A stretch of 64,000 bases of DNA from Methyloprofundus sp. (GTDB lineage Bacteria > Pseudomonadota > Gammaproteobacteria > Methylococcales > Methylomonadaceae). The first letter of the stretch is position 1; each line of letters begins with the position of its first letter. Positions 1 through 8,202 of the stretch are shown here, in pieces. Under the pieces are notes generated by a model, which did no database searches, had not been told where the DNA came from, and worked only from the letters and a program-made list of their open reading frames with translations. The position numbers were made by a program, and so were the translations under genes. The stretch covers positions 94,719 through 158,718 of the forward strand of contig JACUUF010000001.1 of NCBI GenBank assembly GCA_014859465.1, given 5' to 3'.

Positions 1-80
1 AGTCAAACAAGACCTTTTTAAATCGAACAGTGATCTAGTTGACTCAGATGGCTACCAATCTCAACACAAGGGGTTATAAA

Positions 81-842
81 GTGAATATGTTGAAATTGAA
101 TTTATCAAGATTGAGCGAGTCCAGCATCTTTTCCACCGCATCAGAGGATAAAGATGTAGGAGTGCGCAGGGGTGTGGCTAGATATCCAAAAACACCTATT
201 GAAATTCTGGAAAATCTTTCTGAAGATAAAGATTTTAGCGTCAGAGCTTGTGTAGCAAGGAGAGAGGGGTTAAGTCTTGAGATTTTAGAAAGGCTATCAA
301 GAGATTCAGAACCTCAAGTCCGCGCCATAATAAGCAAAAAATCTAATCTAACCCCTGAGTTATATTTACGCTTATCTAGAGATTATGACGTGGCTATTCG
401 TTGCGCATTAGCATCTAACCCAAACACGCCGGCCAAAATAATATCCCAGATGTCAAAGGATAAGAATTGGGCTGTTCGTCGAGAAGTGGCCGTAAATCCA
501 AGCGCACCAGTTAATATATTAAAAAAACTATCTAGTGACCCGGAGGAGTCGGTTATTCTTGGTGTGGCTAGCAACTTAAATACACCTATTAAGTATCTAA
601 CGAGAATGGTAAGAAGTGGAAAGCGCGTCCTTCAAAGGACGGTAGCTCAAAATCCAAGCCTATCTATTGATTTAATTTCTGAGCTTATCGAAAATAAATA
701 CGGAGAAGTTAGAAAGGTGGCTGAAAGCAATTCAACCTACCTTCAATATCTTAGTGATAAAGAATCTAAAGAAGTTAATGGTTATAAGGACGAAGTTGAA
801 TCTGAGCTTCAGTCATTCGAGCCAGCTTCTTTTGCCTACTGA
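81..842 (+). CDS. LRV-repeat protein with C-terminal YKDEVESEL tag
   Basis: Predicted 253-aa protein made almost entirely of about 24-residue leucine-rich-variant (LRV) repeats. The recurring pattern is VR..VA.NP.TP...L..L..D, for example 'VRREVAVNPSAP'. LRV proteins form alpha/3-10 solenoids and are generally binding scaffolds; the ligand here is unknown. The GTG at 81 is preferred because AGGGG lies at 69-73; in-frame TTG (39) and ATG (48, 87) are alternatives. The tail carries the window's shared tag (YKDEVESEL) about 14 residues before the stop. The segment before the tag (YLQYLSDKE) is nearly identical to that of the LRV gene at 35139-35642, so the two are paralogues. Confidence 0.85.
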   Translation: MNMLKLNLSRLSESSIFSTASEDKDVGVRRGVARYPKTPIEILENLSEDKDFSVRACVARREGLSLEILERLSRDSEPQVRAIISKKSNLTPELYLRLSRDYDVAIRCALASNPNTPAKIISQMSKDKNWAVRREVAVNPSAPVNILKKLSSDPEESVILGVASNLNTPIKYLTRMVRSGKRVLQRTVAQNPSLSIDLISELIENKYGEVRKVAESNSTYLQYLSDKESKEVNGYKDEVESELQSFEPASFAY

Positions 843-880
843 GTAAAGCGAAAATAATTAACGTTGTTATTTCTTTATCA

Positions 881-900
881 AAGAAAGCTAAGCTTTTTTC
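881..900 (+). terminator. Possible intrinsic terminator
   Basis: A short hairpin AAGAAAGC-TAA-GCTTTTTT followed by C lies 39 bp after the LRV gene and before the next promoter. The stem is weak and AT-rich. Confidence 0.45.
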
Positions 901-913
901 AATCTGTCAACTG

Positions 914-919
914 TATAAT
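914..919 (+). promoter_or_regulatory. -10 box TATAAT upstream of 955
   Basis: Perfect TATAAT about 35 bp upstream of the ATG at 955. No clear -35 box is visible. Confidence 0.5.
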
Positions 920-954
920 GTTTAAATAATATTTTAATAATTAAGGTTTGCACT

Positions 955-1524
955 ATGATGTATATCGATGAGTACGCTTTACTTAATACACTAGAGCTTA
1001 AATCAATTGATTTGGGTGGTTATGAAATTGTTGGCAGAAGCAGGACGCCGCATTCTTCTGAAGTAGGATTCCAGATTACCCTGGCTGAGTTTTCCAGTCA
1101 CCGGTTGGCTCAAAAATACATTGAAAAAGTAAGGTCATCCGAGGGGTTTATCAAGCTCGGAGAAAGCATGAGCTCTTCATTTGAGCCTTATAAGCTGTTA
1201 GAAGAAGGTATTGTTTCATTCAATACAAGAGGCTCCAAAGATGACTTTACAAGAGTTTCAGAACCGCTTGTATTAATAATGAAGGATGCCAATGACGACC
1301 GGTTCGTTACTGAGGGTCGCATTGTCAGTCAAAACAACAGTTGTTTTTTTACGGATAAGGATTTTTGCGAACTTGGTGATGATACTCAGTATGGCTGGGT
1401 TGAGGAAATCATATCCGTGTCTGCAATTATTGAGGCAATGGAACTTGAGCATGTTGATGAGTTAGGAGAACTTATTGAGTCTAGGAATGACGATGAAGAT
1501 GACTGCTCTTTTTCGATGAGCTAA
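955..1524 (+). CDS. Unknown acidic protein, 189 aa
   Basis: I do not recognise a family. The protein is acidic, with a C-terminal run rich in D and E (NDDEDD), and has no membrane segment or signal peptide. It starts with tandem ATGs at 955 and 958, with AAGG about 10 bp upstream, behind its own -10 box. It is first in a three-gene plus-strand run with the genes at 1546 and 2273, with short gaps. Unlike those two it lacks the Y-x3-I-x3-L tail tag. Confidence 0.7.
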   Translation: MMYIDEYALLNTLELKSIDLGGYEIVGRSRTPHSSEVGFQITLAEFSSHRLAQKYIEKVRSSEGFIKLGESMSSSFEPYKLLEEGIVSFNTRGSKDDFTRVSEPLVLIMKDANDDRFVTEGRIVSQNNSCFFTDKDFCELGDDTQYGWVEEIISVSAIIEAMELEHVDELGELIESRNDDEDDCSFSMS

Positions 1525-1545
1525 TACCAGGGAGGTATAGATTCA

Positions 1546-2259
1546 ATGTCTTTTTATACGGTTATTGAGGGTTCGTTTGAATATGATGATGACGAATCCT
1601 TTAAAGAGGCGGTAGGGCTACTTGATAAATATATGGATCAGTATACTGGGTATGATTTTAGAATCATTTTTCCTGAATTAAGGTCTATTGCAATTCCAGG
1701 TGGTCATGTTAGCGGTCTTAGTGATTTCTTAGAAGAAAGCCTTGCAGCTAAGGCCGCGAGATTTTACTTTATCGAGTTCTGTACTGATGGTGAGAATTGG
1801 GCGAAAACTGGTTCACATGAAGAAGATATAAAGTTCTATAGTAATGTCGATATTGCAGCTGACATAATTAAAAATAACAAAAAAGATGTCATTGAGTACT
1901 TTGCTATTTTAGGCAGTATTGAGGGTTATGTGCGTGCATTGATTGACAATGGATATGGCAGGCTGGACATATTTACACAAGCGTTTCTTGATGACTATAA
2001 AAAAATAGATAACACAATAGATGAAAACATCAAAGATCTTATTGAGGTGCACCCTGATGTAGAGTCTGATGTTTTTAGTGATATGCGTTCAGATATGAAT
2101 GAGGTTCTTTTTGATTTTTTACAAAGAACACCAATCCCGGTAAAAATAAAAAATGATGACGATTATCTTGAAGAAATTAAAAAGATGGAAGCTGAGAAGC
2201 TGGATGATTATCGAGGCGAGATTTCTTCTGAATTAAACTCATCCGCTAACTTTAAATAG
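1546..2259 (+). CDS. Unknown protein with YRGEISSEL tag, 237 aa
   Basis: Soluble acidic protein of no recognised family. A strong GGGAGGT Shine-Dalgarno precedes the ATG at 1546. Near the C-terminus a charged helix (EEIKKMEAEKLDD) leads into the tag YRGEISSEL, with 7 residues following. The DNA encoding this tag is nearly the same as that in the next gene (around 2994-3020), so the tags are related at nucleotide level there. It lies 21 bp downstream of the 955 gene and 13 bp upstream of the next, so all three are probably co-transcribed. Confidence 0.75.
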   Translation: MSFYTVIEGSFEYDDDESFKEAVGLLDKYMDQYTGYDFRIIFPELRSIAIPGGHVSGLSDFLEESLAAKAARFYFIEFCTDGENWAKTGSHEEDIKFYSNVDIAADIIKNNKKDVIEYFAILGSIEGYVRALIDNGYGRLDIFTQAFLDDYKKIDNTIDENIKDLIEVHPDVESDVFSDMRSDMNEVLFDFLQRTPIPVKIKNDDDYLEEIKKMEAEKLDDYRGEISSELNSSANFK

Positions 2260-2272
2260 GAAGGAGTCCATT

Positions 2273-3073
2273 GTGAAGGTTATTAACACAGGAAACATTG
2301 ATGTTCTGACTATAGAGGCGGAGGTTCTTGAGGGTGGCTCATCAGAGCATTCCTCAATGTATGAGGAAGAAAGTGCTGAAACCGTTATTATCACCGTTAA
2401 CCTTAAGTCTCTTAATGAATTAAGAGAGAAGGGTAGGTCACTTTCAGAGCATTTGGATCGTCGAGAGGTTAGACTAGAAGTCGACGATATGGTTAGTACA
2501 TCTTTCTTTTCTACAAGTGAGGACGGTCAGATTGAGGAGGTGGATTTAAGCTACCTTCGAGATGAAAGTGCAACAATTAGCTTTAGAAGAGGAAGAGAAG
2601 AGATTGCTCTTGATCTTCGAAATCCACATTATGATGATGATTTCTGGTATTTAAGATTTGATATAGCCGGTGCAATATTATTGAGTTCTATCTTACGAGG
2701 CGATGTCAGTGAAGGTGTGGTGATAAGTGCTATTGAGCACCTAAAATATTTTTCTGGTCTTGGTAATGATATAGCTCTTGCCTTGCTAAAAAGCCAGGCT
2801 TCGCCTGATCTTGTTTTTACTAAAGATGAATCGCATTCTTCTTATTGCTTCTATAGAGACACAGTGTTAAAAAATAAGGATCTAGGTTCAGATACCTATA
2901 AGAAAGCCGAAACATATGGTGGAGAAATCGCCTTAAATGCTTTAAGAGAAAACCCTTGCTATGCTAAATACAAGGAATCTCAAGCTATTAGTGATTATCG
3001 AGGTGAGATTGCCTCTGATATTGAGCAGTCTAGCCTGGCCGTAGATAATCATGAGCGACTTAAGGATAAGTAG
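2273..3073 (+). CDS. Unknown protein with YRGEIASDI tag, 266 aa
   Basis: Unrecognised soluble protein. The GTG start at 2273 is chosen because AAGGAG lies just upstream, in the end of the preceding gene's 3' region. The first 110 residues look beta-rich and acidic, the rest helical. The tag YRGEIASDI lies about 20 residues from the end, after the helix segment YAKYKESQAISD. Together with the 1546 gene it forms a pair of unrelated bodies joined to near-identical tags. Confidence 0.75.
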   Translation: MKVINTGNIDVLTIEAEVLEGGSSEHSSMYEEESAETVIITVNLKSLNELREKGRSLSEHLDRREVRLEVDDMVSTSFFSTSEDGQIEEVDLSYLRDESATISFRRGREEIALDLRNPHYDDDFWYLRFDIAGAILLSSILRGDVSEGVVISAIEHLKYFSGLGNDIALALLKSQASPDLVFTKDESHSSYCFYRDTVLKNKDLGSDTYKKAETYGGEIALNALRENPCYAKYKESQAISDYRGEIASDIEQSSLAVDNHERLKDK

Positions 3074-3206
3074 AAGGTTGTCTTTTTTAGGGATGTCCTC
3101 TTTATCGGATAAGGTTGAATCTTTATCGGCTGTTTAAGATGACAAATCTGGTTACCTAAGCAGTATGAGCACCATGAAGATGTATATTTATGGTAAGGCG
3201 GTGTAA

Positions 3207-3383
3207 TTAATCACCAGAGATCAGGGTTTTATTCTTCTTGACCCAAATCCATACATTCCCAGTTGGCTAGCTCTTAAGAAACAATCTAAGTTAGCTTCCA
3301 GGTTATATGATGTGGTATTTCTAAAAATTCTGCAAGGACCTAAAAGATATTCTTATGAGTCTTTCGTTCAATGGGTTGACTAA
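3207..3383 (+). pseudogene. Startless coding remnant
   Basis: An open stretch of 58 codons between TAA (3204) and TAA (3381) with no usable start. It has coding-like composition (for example FILLDPNPYIPSWLALKK and YSYESFVQWVD). It lies in the 334-bp gap between the 2273 and 3408 genes. I read it as the decayed end of a larger gene of unknown family. The rest of the gap shows nothing clear. Confidence 0.4.
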
Positions 3384-3407
3384 TCCGTTAATAATGAGAG
3401 CGTCCAA

Positions 3408-3596
3408 GTGCTAAATGAAGCTCAGGAAAGCTTGGTTCGAGATTTTGCTAACGTATCTTATGAAGCCTACATTGGCACCAGGCATGGTGATGTTCATTTT
3501 GAGGATATGGATGGGAATGAGAGTATTTATCGCGCCAAGGAAGGTGGGTCCTGCGTCATAAAGGACGCTGATGCTGATCAGCCCTCAGTTAATTGA
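3408..3596 (+). CDS. Small hypothetical protein, 62 aa
   Basis: GTG-started 62-aa acidic protein (HFEDMDGNESIYRAKEGG in the middle) with no known domain. It follows the 3207-3383 remnant closely and could be part of the same decayed locus. Its 3' end overlaps the convergent LRV gene by 19 bp. Coding status is moderate only. Confidence 0.45.
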   Translation: MLNEAQESLVRDFANVSYEAYIGTRHGDVHFEDMDGNESIYRAKEGGSCVIKDADADQPSVN

Positions 3597-4306
3597 CTTT
3601 TAACCTCTAAATCTAGACTTATTTCATCTCTGTAATCATTAATGGTCGCCTTTTCGACCATTTCGACATAAAGCATATAGGCCGGGTTCTGCTTAATAAG
3701 GGATTCTAGAAAAGCATTATTAAGCCTCCAGTCTTCGTCATTCATAAAGTTTAGTAATGCAACGATGGGTGTCCTTTCATTTTGAAACACTTGCTGCTGA
3801 ACTTCATAATCTTGCTCTCTAGATAGTAATGAAAGTATGTCCGGTGGGCACTTTGGATTGGACGCTACAGCTTCTCTGACGATACCGTTACTTGAGATTA
3901 GGTTTCTTAAAATTTCACCTGGTGCATTTGGATTTTTCCCAATAGCCATTAAAACGGATAGAGACTCAGAATCTGACAGCAAAGTAAACATTTCAGACGT
4001 TGTATTTGGATTGGATGCGACGCCGGCTTGGACGATATCATGATCTCTTGCTAGCTCGTCAAGCATGTCGATTGTCACATTTTGACTTATCGCCACGCCT
4101 TTTCTGACAATTATTTCCTGGTCTCTCATTAAGATTTTTAGTACTTCAATTGAGGTGCTTTGGTTTGTCGCTACAAGTCTTCTAATATGACGATCAGGGT
4201 GAGCGGATAAGGCGGCTAGCAGCATTTCTGAAGTGTTTTTATTTTTAGCTAACGTTCTACATTGCGCCCCTGGAAAACTCTTTAGTAAATCAGTTAAATT
4301 AGCCAT
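3578..4306 (-). CDS. LRV-repeat protein with YRDEISLDL tag, 242 aa
   Basis: LRV solenoid with repeats such as 'VRKGVAISQNVTIDML' and 'VREAVASNPKCPPDIL', each about 24 residues, covering residues 20-190. The ATG at 4306 is favoured over the upstream TTG because GGAG lies 8 bp before it. The tail has a long helix and then the tag YRDEISLDL, 9 residues from the stop. It is the second of three LRV genes here and is divergent from the ATPase fragment at 4421. Confidence 0.85.
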   Translation of the reverse strand: MANLTDLLKSFPGAQCRTLAKNKNTSEMLLAALSAHPDRHIRRLVATNQSTSIEVLKILMRDQEIIVRKGVAISQNVTIDMLDELARDHDIVQAGVASNPNTTSEMFTLLSDSESLSVLMAIGKNPNAPGEILRNLISSNGIVREAVASNPKCPPDILSLLSREQDYEVQQQVFQNERTPIVALLNFMNDEDWRLNNAFLESLIKQNPAYMLYVEMVEKATINDYRDEISLDLEVKSQLTEG

Positions 4307-4420
4307 CACAACTCCTGTAAGCAATACTTCAGATACATTATATCTTATAATTATATTTCTTATTACGACAATATCTTGTAGTGTAACTTTAAATATATAT
4401 TTAAATATGGGGATGTGTAT

Positions 4421-4669
4421 ATGGCTAAATTGGTAATTGGAAAAACAGGGATTCTATTTAAACGTCAAGTTGAGATAGAAGGTCTTCGATTATTAATATC
4501 CGGCAAGACAGGATCTGGCGCCGTAAGTATTACTAGATCCTGCGCAAAACAATTAATCAGAAGTGACAATGGATTTATTTTTATTGATTTACTTGCCAAT
4601 AAAAAGGTATTAGAAGACCTTAAGCAGCCTGGCTATCCAATCTTGCGATTTGCAGGTAATGGGTTTTGA
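4421..4669 (+). pseudogene. Truncated HerA/VirD4-like P-loop fragment
   Basis: 82 codons resembling the N-terminal nucleotide-binding part of an FtsK/HerA/VirD4-type ATPase: a short beta-rich start, a Walker-A-like LLISGKTGSGAVS, then a hydrophobic strand GFIFIDLL. The invariant GK[ST] lysine of the loop is replaced by Ala-Val (GSGAVS rather than GSGKT). The reading frame stops where several hundred residues of ATPase should follow. It is therefore a truncated, probably inactive relic of a conjugation or secretion coupling ATPase. Family assignment rests on the motif shape only. Confidence 0.45.
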
Positions 4670-4748
4670 TTATATTATTAGTGGTGAAAAAGGGACGCCC
4701 CTTGTGGGAGTGAGTTAAAATTTTAAAAAAAGGATACTATAGATAGCT

Positions 4749-5189
4749 TTAAACTGCATTATCAAGACAGTAGTCATTAATTGATTTGGTCAAGTCAGAT
4801 CTGTACTTATCCATCTCAGCACCTTCTTCTATTTTTAGCATAAGATTTTTTATTGAGATTACTGAAGACCATGTTTCATCTTCAGTGTCAAAACGGCAAC
4901 TTAGAAGACAATCATTAAGATCAAGCTCTAGAAAGGCTAGGGCTGAATGCTTTAACTCTGTTATTTCATCGTCTTCGTCATAAGGTTCAACTTTGACAAT
5001 TTTCTCAAGTGAGCAAGCTCTAAAGTTAATGCCGTATTTATCACTTAAAATTCTCATGTCCTCTAAAATAGAAGCAATCTTCTCCATGTCTAAATAGAAC
5101 ACGAAATACTCAACAAAATCATCCGAGAAGGGGTCGCCGTTAGGCATGTATCCGTCTCTTTTATTTATTACTACTTTTTCTATCTTCAT
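4749..5189 (-). CDS. Unknown protein with YRSDLTKSI tag, 146 aa
   Basis: Acidic 146-aa protein without recognised domain. A weaker version of the common tag, YRSDLTKSI, lies about 10 residues from the end, after the helix KIEEGAEMDK. The promoter is an extended -10 on the minus strand (5230-5238). It is a monocistronic island between plus-strand genes. Confidence 0.7.
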   Translation of the reverse strand: MKIEKVVINKRDGYMPNGDPFSDDFVEYFVFYLDMEKIASILEDMRILSDKYGINFRACSLEKIVKVEPYDEDDEITELKHSALAFLELDLNDCLLSCRFDTEDETWSSVISIKNLMLKIEEGAEMDKYRSDLTKSINDYCLDNAV

Positions 5190-5229
5190 TTGAATTCGCC
5201 AAATAATATTAAATTAAATCCCTATAAAA

Positions 5230-5238
5230 ATTATAGCA
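5230..5238 (-). promoter_or_regulatory. Extended -10 (TGCTATAAT) for 4749-5189
   Basis: Reverse strand reads TGCTATAAT about 40 bp upstream of the ATG at 5189. The -35 region is weak, as is common with extended -10 promoters. Confidence 0.5.
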
Positions 5239-5332
5239 TACTTGCCTTTCTCAACGATTATTGAGCGAAAACATACTATGAAAGAATTCTTAAAATATAA
5301 ACAAGGAAAAGCAATAATTTCGTAAAAAAGTA

Positions 5333-5361
5333 TTGCAATAGGGTTGTTAACAGTGTACTAT
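5333..5361 (+). promoter_or_regulatory. Promoter TTGCAA-17-TACTAT with overlapping palindrome
   Basis: TTGCAA at 5333-5338, a 17-bp spacer and TACTAT at 5356-5361. An imperfect palindrome AGTGTACT-atcc-AGTATACA overlaps the -10 box at about 5353-5370 and could be an operator. Confidence 0.6.
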
Positions 5362-5407
5362 CCAGTATACATAATAAAACACGCTAGTTCTTGGTTTGGA
5401 GGTGATA

Positions 5408-5770
5408 ATGAGTGATGAGGAATCTAATGCTCTTCTTAGGGACGCATGGGGCGTAAAGTACTGGTTTTGTATAGATAGCGACGGAATCCCGTTAATATTT
5501 GACTATAACGATGAGCCTGAGCGCGTTCCTGGTCGAGGTTGGATAGGGGTCTGTCCCGTATCCAACCACAGCGTAGATAGAAAAATGATACCGGATTACT
5601 TATTTAACTCCACTAACTTTAACACGGAGCCGGTAGAGGTCTGCTTTAGCCCTTTAGAGAATAGTTATTATCATTATGATCATGAGCTTGAGAAGCGCAG
5701 ACATCGCAGTTTGTTTCCGGAACAGTACAAAAAGTTGGATGATTATTCTTGTGAGTCAATAAGACCATAA
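5408..5770 (+). CDS. Unknown protein, 120 aa
   Basis: 120-aa soluble protein with many aromatic and charged residues (YYHYDHELEKRRHRS). The start is ATG 5408 with a strong GGAGGTGAT just before it; an upstream TTG is less likely. The end reads LDDYSCESIRP, which resembles a shortened form of the tail tag (Y at 0, then stop at +8) but does not meet the pattern. It is first in an apparent operon running to about 9.2 kb behind the promoter at 5333-5361. Confidence 0.7.
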   Translation: MSDEESNALLRDAWGVKYWFCIDSDGIPLIFDYNDEPERVPGRGWIGVCPVSNHSVDRKMIPDYLFNSTNFNTEPVEVCFSPLENSYYHYDHELEKRRHRSLFPEQYKKLDDYSCESIRP

Positions 5771-5784
5771 TCTTTGAATGGGGA

Positions 5785-6135
5785 ATGAATATGTTACTGG
5801 GTGAAAAGCTTGCCATTCAGGCAATGAAGAAGGAATTAATCAGGCTTCAGCGTATTGCAGGTAAAGCCATGAAAGAAGCTAATGAATACGAAGATATTAC
5901 TTCTGAGTTTATATCTATTAATGAAGAGTTCGCTCAAATTGTAGAATCAAAAGAAGAAAGCAAGGTGACGCTTAAAAAACTTGAAGATTTGAGCTCTAGG
6001 CGTGATAAAGCTATGAAAATTTTAAATAAAGATTTTATCAAGCTCCTTGATAAACAACATGAGGCGGAATCAAATAGAAATGCTTTGGCTGGGGAAATTC
6101 ATAAAATGGAATGGAGAATCTCTCTAAGAAAGTGA
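5785..6135 (+). CDS. Coiled-coil protein, 116 aa
   Basis: Almost wholly alpha-helical: heptad-like charged segments through residues 10-110 (for example SKVTLKKLEDLSSRRDKA) with no glycine or proline breaks until the end. No membrane segment or signal. ATG 5785 or, with better spacing from TGGGGA, ATG 5791. It follows the preceding gene by 14 bp. Function unknown; a structural or adaptor role would fit a coiled coil. Confidence 0.65.
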   Translation: MNMLLGEKLAIQAMKKELIRLQRIAGKAMKEANEYEDITSEFISINEEFAQIVESKEESKVTLKKLEDLSSRRDKAMKILNKDFIKLLDKQHEAESNRNALAGEIHKMEWRISLRK

Positions 6136-6196
6136 TTTTCTCTGTAAAAAATATTAATGATTTAAAACAATTAAATTTAAAAAAGGATCTGTAAAA

Positions 6197-6685
6197 ATGA
6201 AAAAATTTAACATTAAAAATACCTGCTTAGCACTTGTTTCGCTTCTTATTGCGTGGCCGGCTTACTCATCAGAAGAAATGACTAGAGAAAATCTCTACGA
6301 TAGCCTTTATGAGGTCACTGTTGACCCGCTTCCTGAATTTAAGAGAATGACTTTCTTTCTTGAGGAAGATGGATCAAAACTGGCTCAAGGTGAGATGATC
6401 TTCCCCGCCTTTCCTAAGGAAGATGAGTACAGTAAACCAGTTTTAGTTTTTTCTGTTGGAGATGTTGATACGATTAATGGCACACTTTATGAGGTTTACT
6501 TAACATGTAAAGGCGGTGATAACTATAAGATGATTGTGTCAATCAGCCATAAAGGTGAGCAGATTGACCTATCTACAACAGCCTTGGAAGGAGATGAGGG
6601 TTTTGGGTTGATCGACCGGCATGATCTTAAGTTTAAATACTCTTTTATGGTTGATGATCCAGTAAAAGAAACTTCCTCTAGTTAA
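6197..6685 (+). CDS. Exported (periplasmic) hypothetical protein, 162 aa
   Basis: Begins with a clear Sec signal peptide: MKKFNIKN basic start, hydrophobic core CLALVSLLIAWPAYS, and a probable cleavage after AYS at residues 22-24. The mature part is acidic and beta-rich with a single cysteine and no lipobox. AAAAGGAT provides the ribosome site. It is followed after 8 bp by the AP2-like gene. Role in the envelope unknown. Confidence 0.75.
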   Translation: MKKFNIKNTCLALVSLLIAWPAYSSEEMTRENLYDSLYEVTVDPLPEFKRMTFFLEEDGSKLAQGEMIFPAFPKEDEYSKPVLVFSVGDVDTINGTLYEVYLTCKGGDNYKMIVSISHKGEQIDLSTTALEGDEGFGLIDRHDLKFKYSFMVDDPVKETSSS

Positions 6686-6692
6686 GAGCTAG

Positions 6693-7274
6693 ATGGATAT
6701 CAGGGGTTTAATGCCAGTGACGCAAGAAAGAAAAGTCCATCGCTATATCGGCACACAAGTCGTCTCAGGCTTCACCTTGAGAAAGAGGGAGGTTGAGTTC
6801 CTAGGTGAACTTTACGTTGTACCGGAGTACATTGTGCCGATCCAATTTAAAAGCAGGAAAACGGGCGAAATAACCAGTGGCGTTTGGCAAGTAAGAATCA
6901 GTAAGTCTTACCGTTCTTTCAAGAGTCTTGATGATGCGATTAATTATCTAAAAGTCGAGATAAAGAACCATCCGCCTAAGCAAGAGGTTAAGTTTAAGAG
7001 TGTGGAGGAATCTACCAAAAAATTCCAAACCGGTGCACCTGGGATTTACTTTCAGGGGCATGAAAAGCGTAACAGACACGTTTTTGAGGTTAGGCTGAAT
7101 TTAAGCTTAAAGACATCAACCACCTCAAGATACCTTGGAACCCTTAATACGGTAACAAGGAAAGGCTATAAGGATGCGTTTGTTGAGCTTTACGTGATCA
7201 GGAAGTGGGTGGAGAAAAAAACAGCATCAAGAGAGATTTCCTGGGGAAAAATGCGCCGAACGATCTCGATTTAA
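6693..7274 (+). CDS. Possible AP2-like DNA-binding protein, 193 aa
   Basis: Basic protein with two similar beta-strand-plus-helix units. The first is around residues 60-95 (GVWQVRISKSYRSFKSLDDA), the second around 115-175 (PGIYFQGHEKRNRHVFEVRL, then SRYLGTLNT and a C-terminal helix). This architecture is reminiscent of AP2/ERF-like domains found in mobile-element proteins, which bind DNA. The match is by shape, not by a firm motif. It sits tightly behind the exported protein gene. Confidence 0.45.
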   Translation: MDIRGLMPVTQERKVHRYIGTQVVSGFTLRKREVEFLGELYVVPEYIVPIQFKSRKTGEITSGVWQVRISKSYRSFKSLDDAINYLKVEIKNHPPKQEVKFKSVEESTKKFQTGAPGIYFQGHEKRNRHVFEVRLNLSLKTSTTSRYLGTLNTVTRKGYKDAFVELYVIRKWVEKKTASREISWGKMRRTISI

Positions 7275-7319
7275 TTAAAGAAGAAAATCCCAAGATCTTT
7301 CTTTAAAGAAGAGTCAAAG

Positions 7320-7382
7320 ATGGCTTTATCTGTAATCAATTACGATGGTTTTTATGACTATCTCAAGAGTGCAGAAAAATAA
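7320..7382 (+). CDS. Possible 20-aa peptide
   Basis: Tiny reading frame (MALSVINYDGFYDYLKSAEK) preceded by a purine-rich AAGAAGAGTC and lying between two genes of the same run. It may be translated or may be the leftover of a larger gene. Confidence 0.25.
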   Translation: MALSVINYDGFYDYLKSAEK

Positions 7383-7405
7383 CTTAACCAAAGGATGGAA
7401 AAGCA

Positions 7406-7735
7406 ATGAAATTATCTGAAAATTTTAAATCTAAAATGAAAAACGCATCATTTGTTCACTCTGTAATAACGATTATGGTAATTATATCGGCCTTGATACT
7501 GGCATCTGTATTCTTTATTGGTCAAATTATTGACCCTTATTTGGGCCAGGCATTTGCTATGAAGGATCACACTAATGTCACTTTAATCATGTTTATGGTT
7601 TTAACCGGTTTTCTTGGTTTAAATTTTCAAATGCTAGGATTAATGGGGGCTTCAAATGGAGCTTACTTGATACCAGTTGTCCCAGTTGTTTTGTTTTTAC
7701 TGTATGTAGTTTATCGAGTTGCCATCAGTCTTTAG
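7406..7735 (+). CDS. Small membrane protein, 109 aa
   Basis: Three predicted transmembrane helices: around residues 20-43 (VITIMVIISALILASVFFIG), 58-78 and 88-106. The start has AAGGATGG 10 bp upstream. It ends at TAG; in the same frame the next 24 codons are open and end with YAGEINKIL, which fits the tail-tag pattern (see findings). The next gene, also a membrane protein, starts 44 bp later, so the two may work together. Confidence 0.7.
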   Translation: MKLSENFKSKMKNASFVHSVITIMVIISALILASVFFIGQIIDPYLGQAFAMKDHTNVTLIMFMVLTGFLGLNFQMLGLMGASNGAYLIPVVPVVLFLLYVVYRVAISL

Positions 7736-7778
7736 GGACTGTTTGTTTTCAATAAAGGTAAGAAGAGTTATAAAAGAT

Positions 7779-8177
7779 ATGCTGGGGAAATTAATAAAAT
7801 ACTTTACGGCTGATAATTTTGAAGTAAAGAGTCTTGTTCTTCTTCTGTGTGTGCTTTTGTTAACCACTTACTTCATGAATGAAGTGGTGACCGTGTCATG
7901 GCATATTGTTTTTTACTTTATTTATAGCTCCCTGTTCTTTTTTCCGATTTTTGCCGGACTTAGAAATAAAATGAATCTTCTTGCTGCATTGATACTCCCT
8001 ATGACCATTATGGCTTCAGTAAGTGTCATTATTAGAGCTGAGATAGCGACTGAATCTATTAATCCTCTTGAAGGAATGCTGACAGGCTTCATTCTTGTTG
8101 TTTTATTTATAGGAAGTTCGGCTTTGTTTTTTAGGCCGGTCGATAGCAAACAAATAAGGCTTTCGGAAGCAGAGTGA
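7779..8177 (+). CDS. Membrane protein, 132 aa
   Basis: Four predicted transmembrane segments (VLLLCVLLLTTYFM; HIVFYFIYSSLFFFPIF; AALILPMTIMASVSVII; TGFILVVLFIGSSALFF). The ATG at 7779 gives a sensible N-terminus (MLGKLIKYF); an in-frame TTG at 7719 would overlap the upstream gene. Function unknown. Pairs with the preceding membrane protein. Confidence 0.6.
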   Translation: MLGKLIKYFTADNFEVKSLVLLLCVLLLTTYFMNEVVTVSWHIVFYFIYSSLFFFPIFAGLRNKMNLLAALILPMTIMASVSVIIRAEIATESINPLEGMLTGFILVVLFIGSSALFFRPVDSKQIRLSEAE

Positions 8178-8202
8178 AATCAATGAAAAAGGTTAATTTA
8201 AA

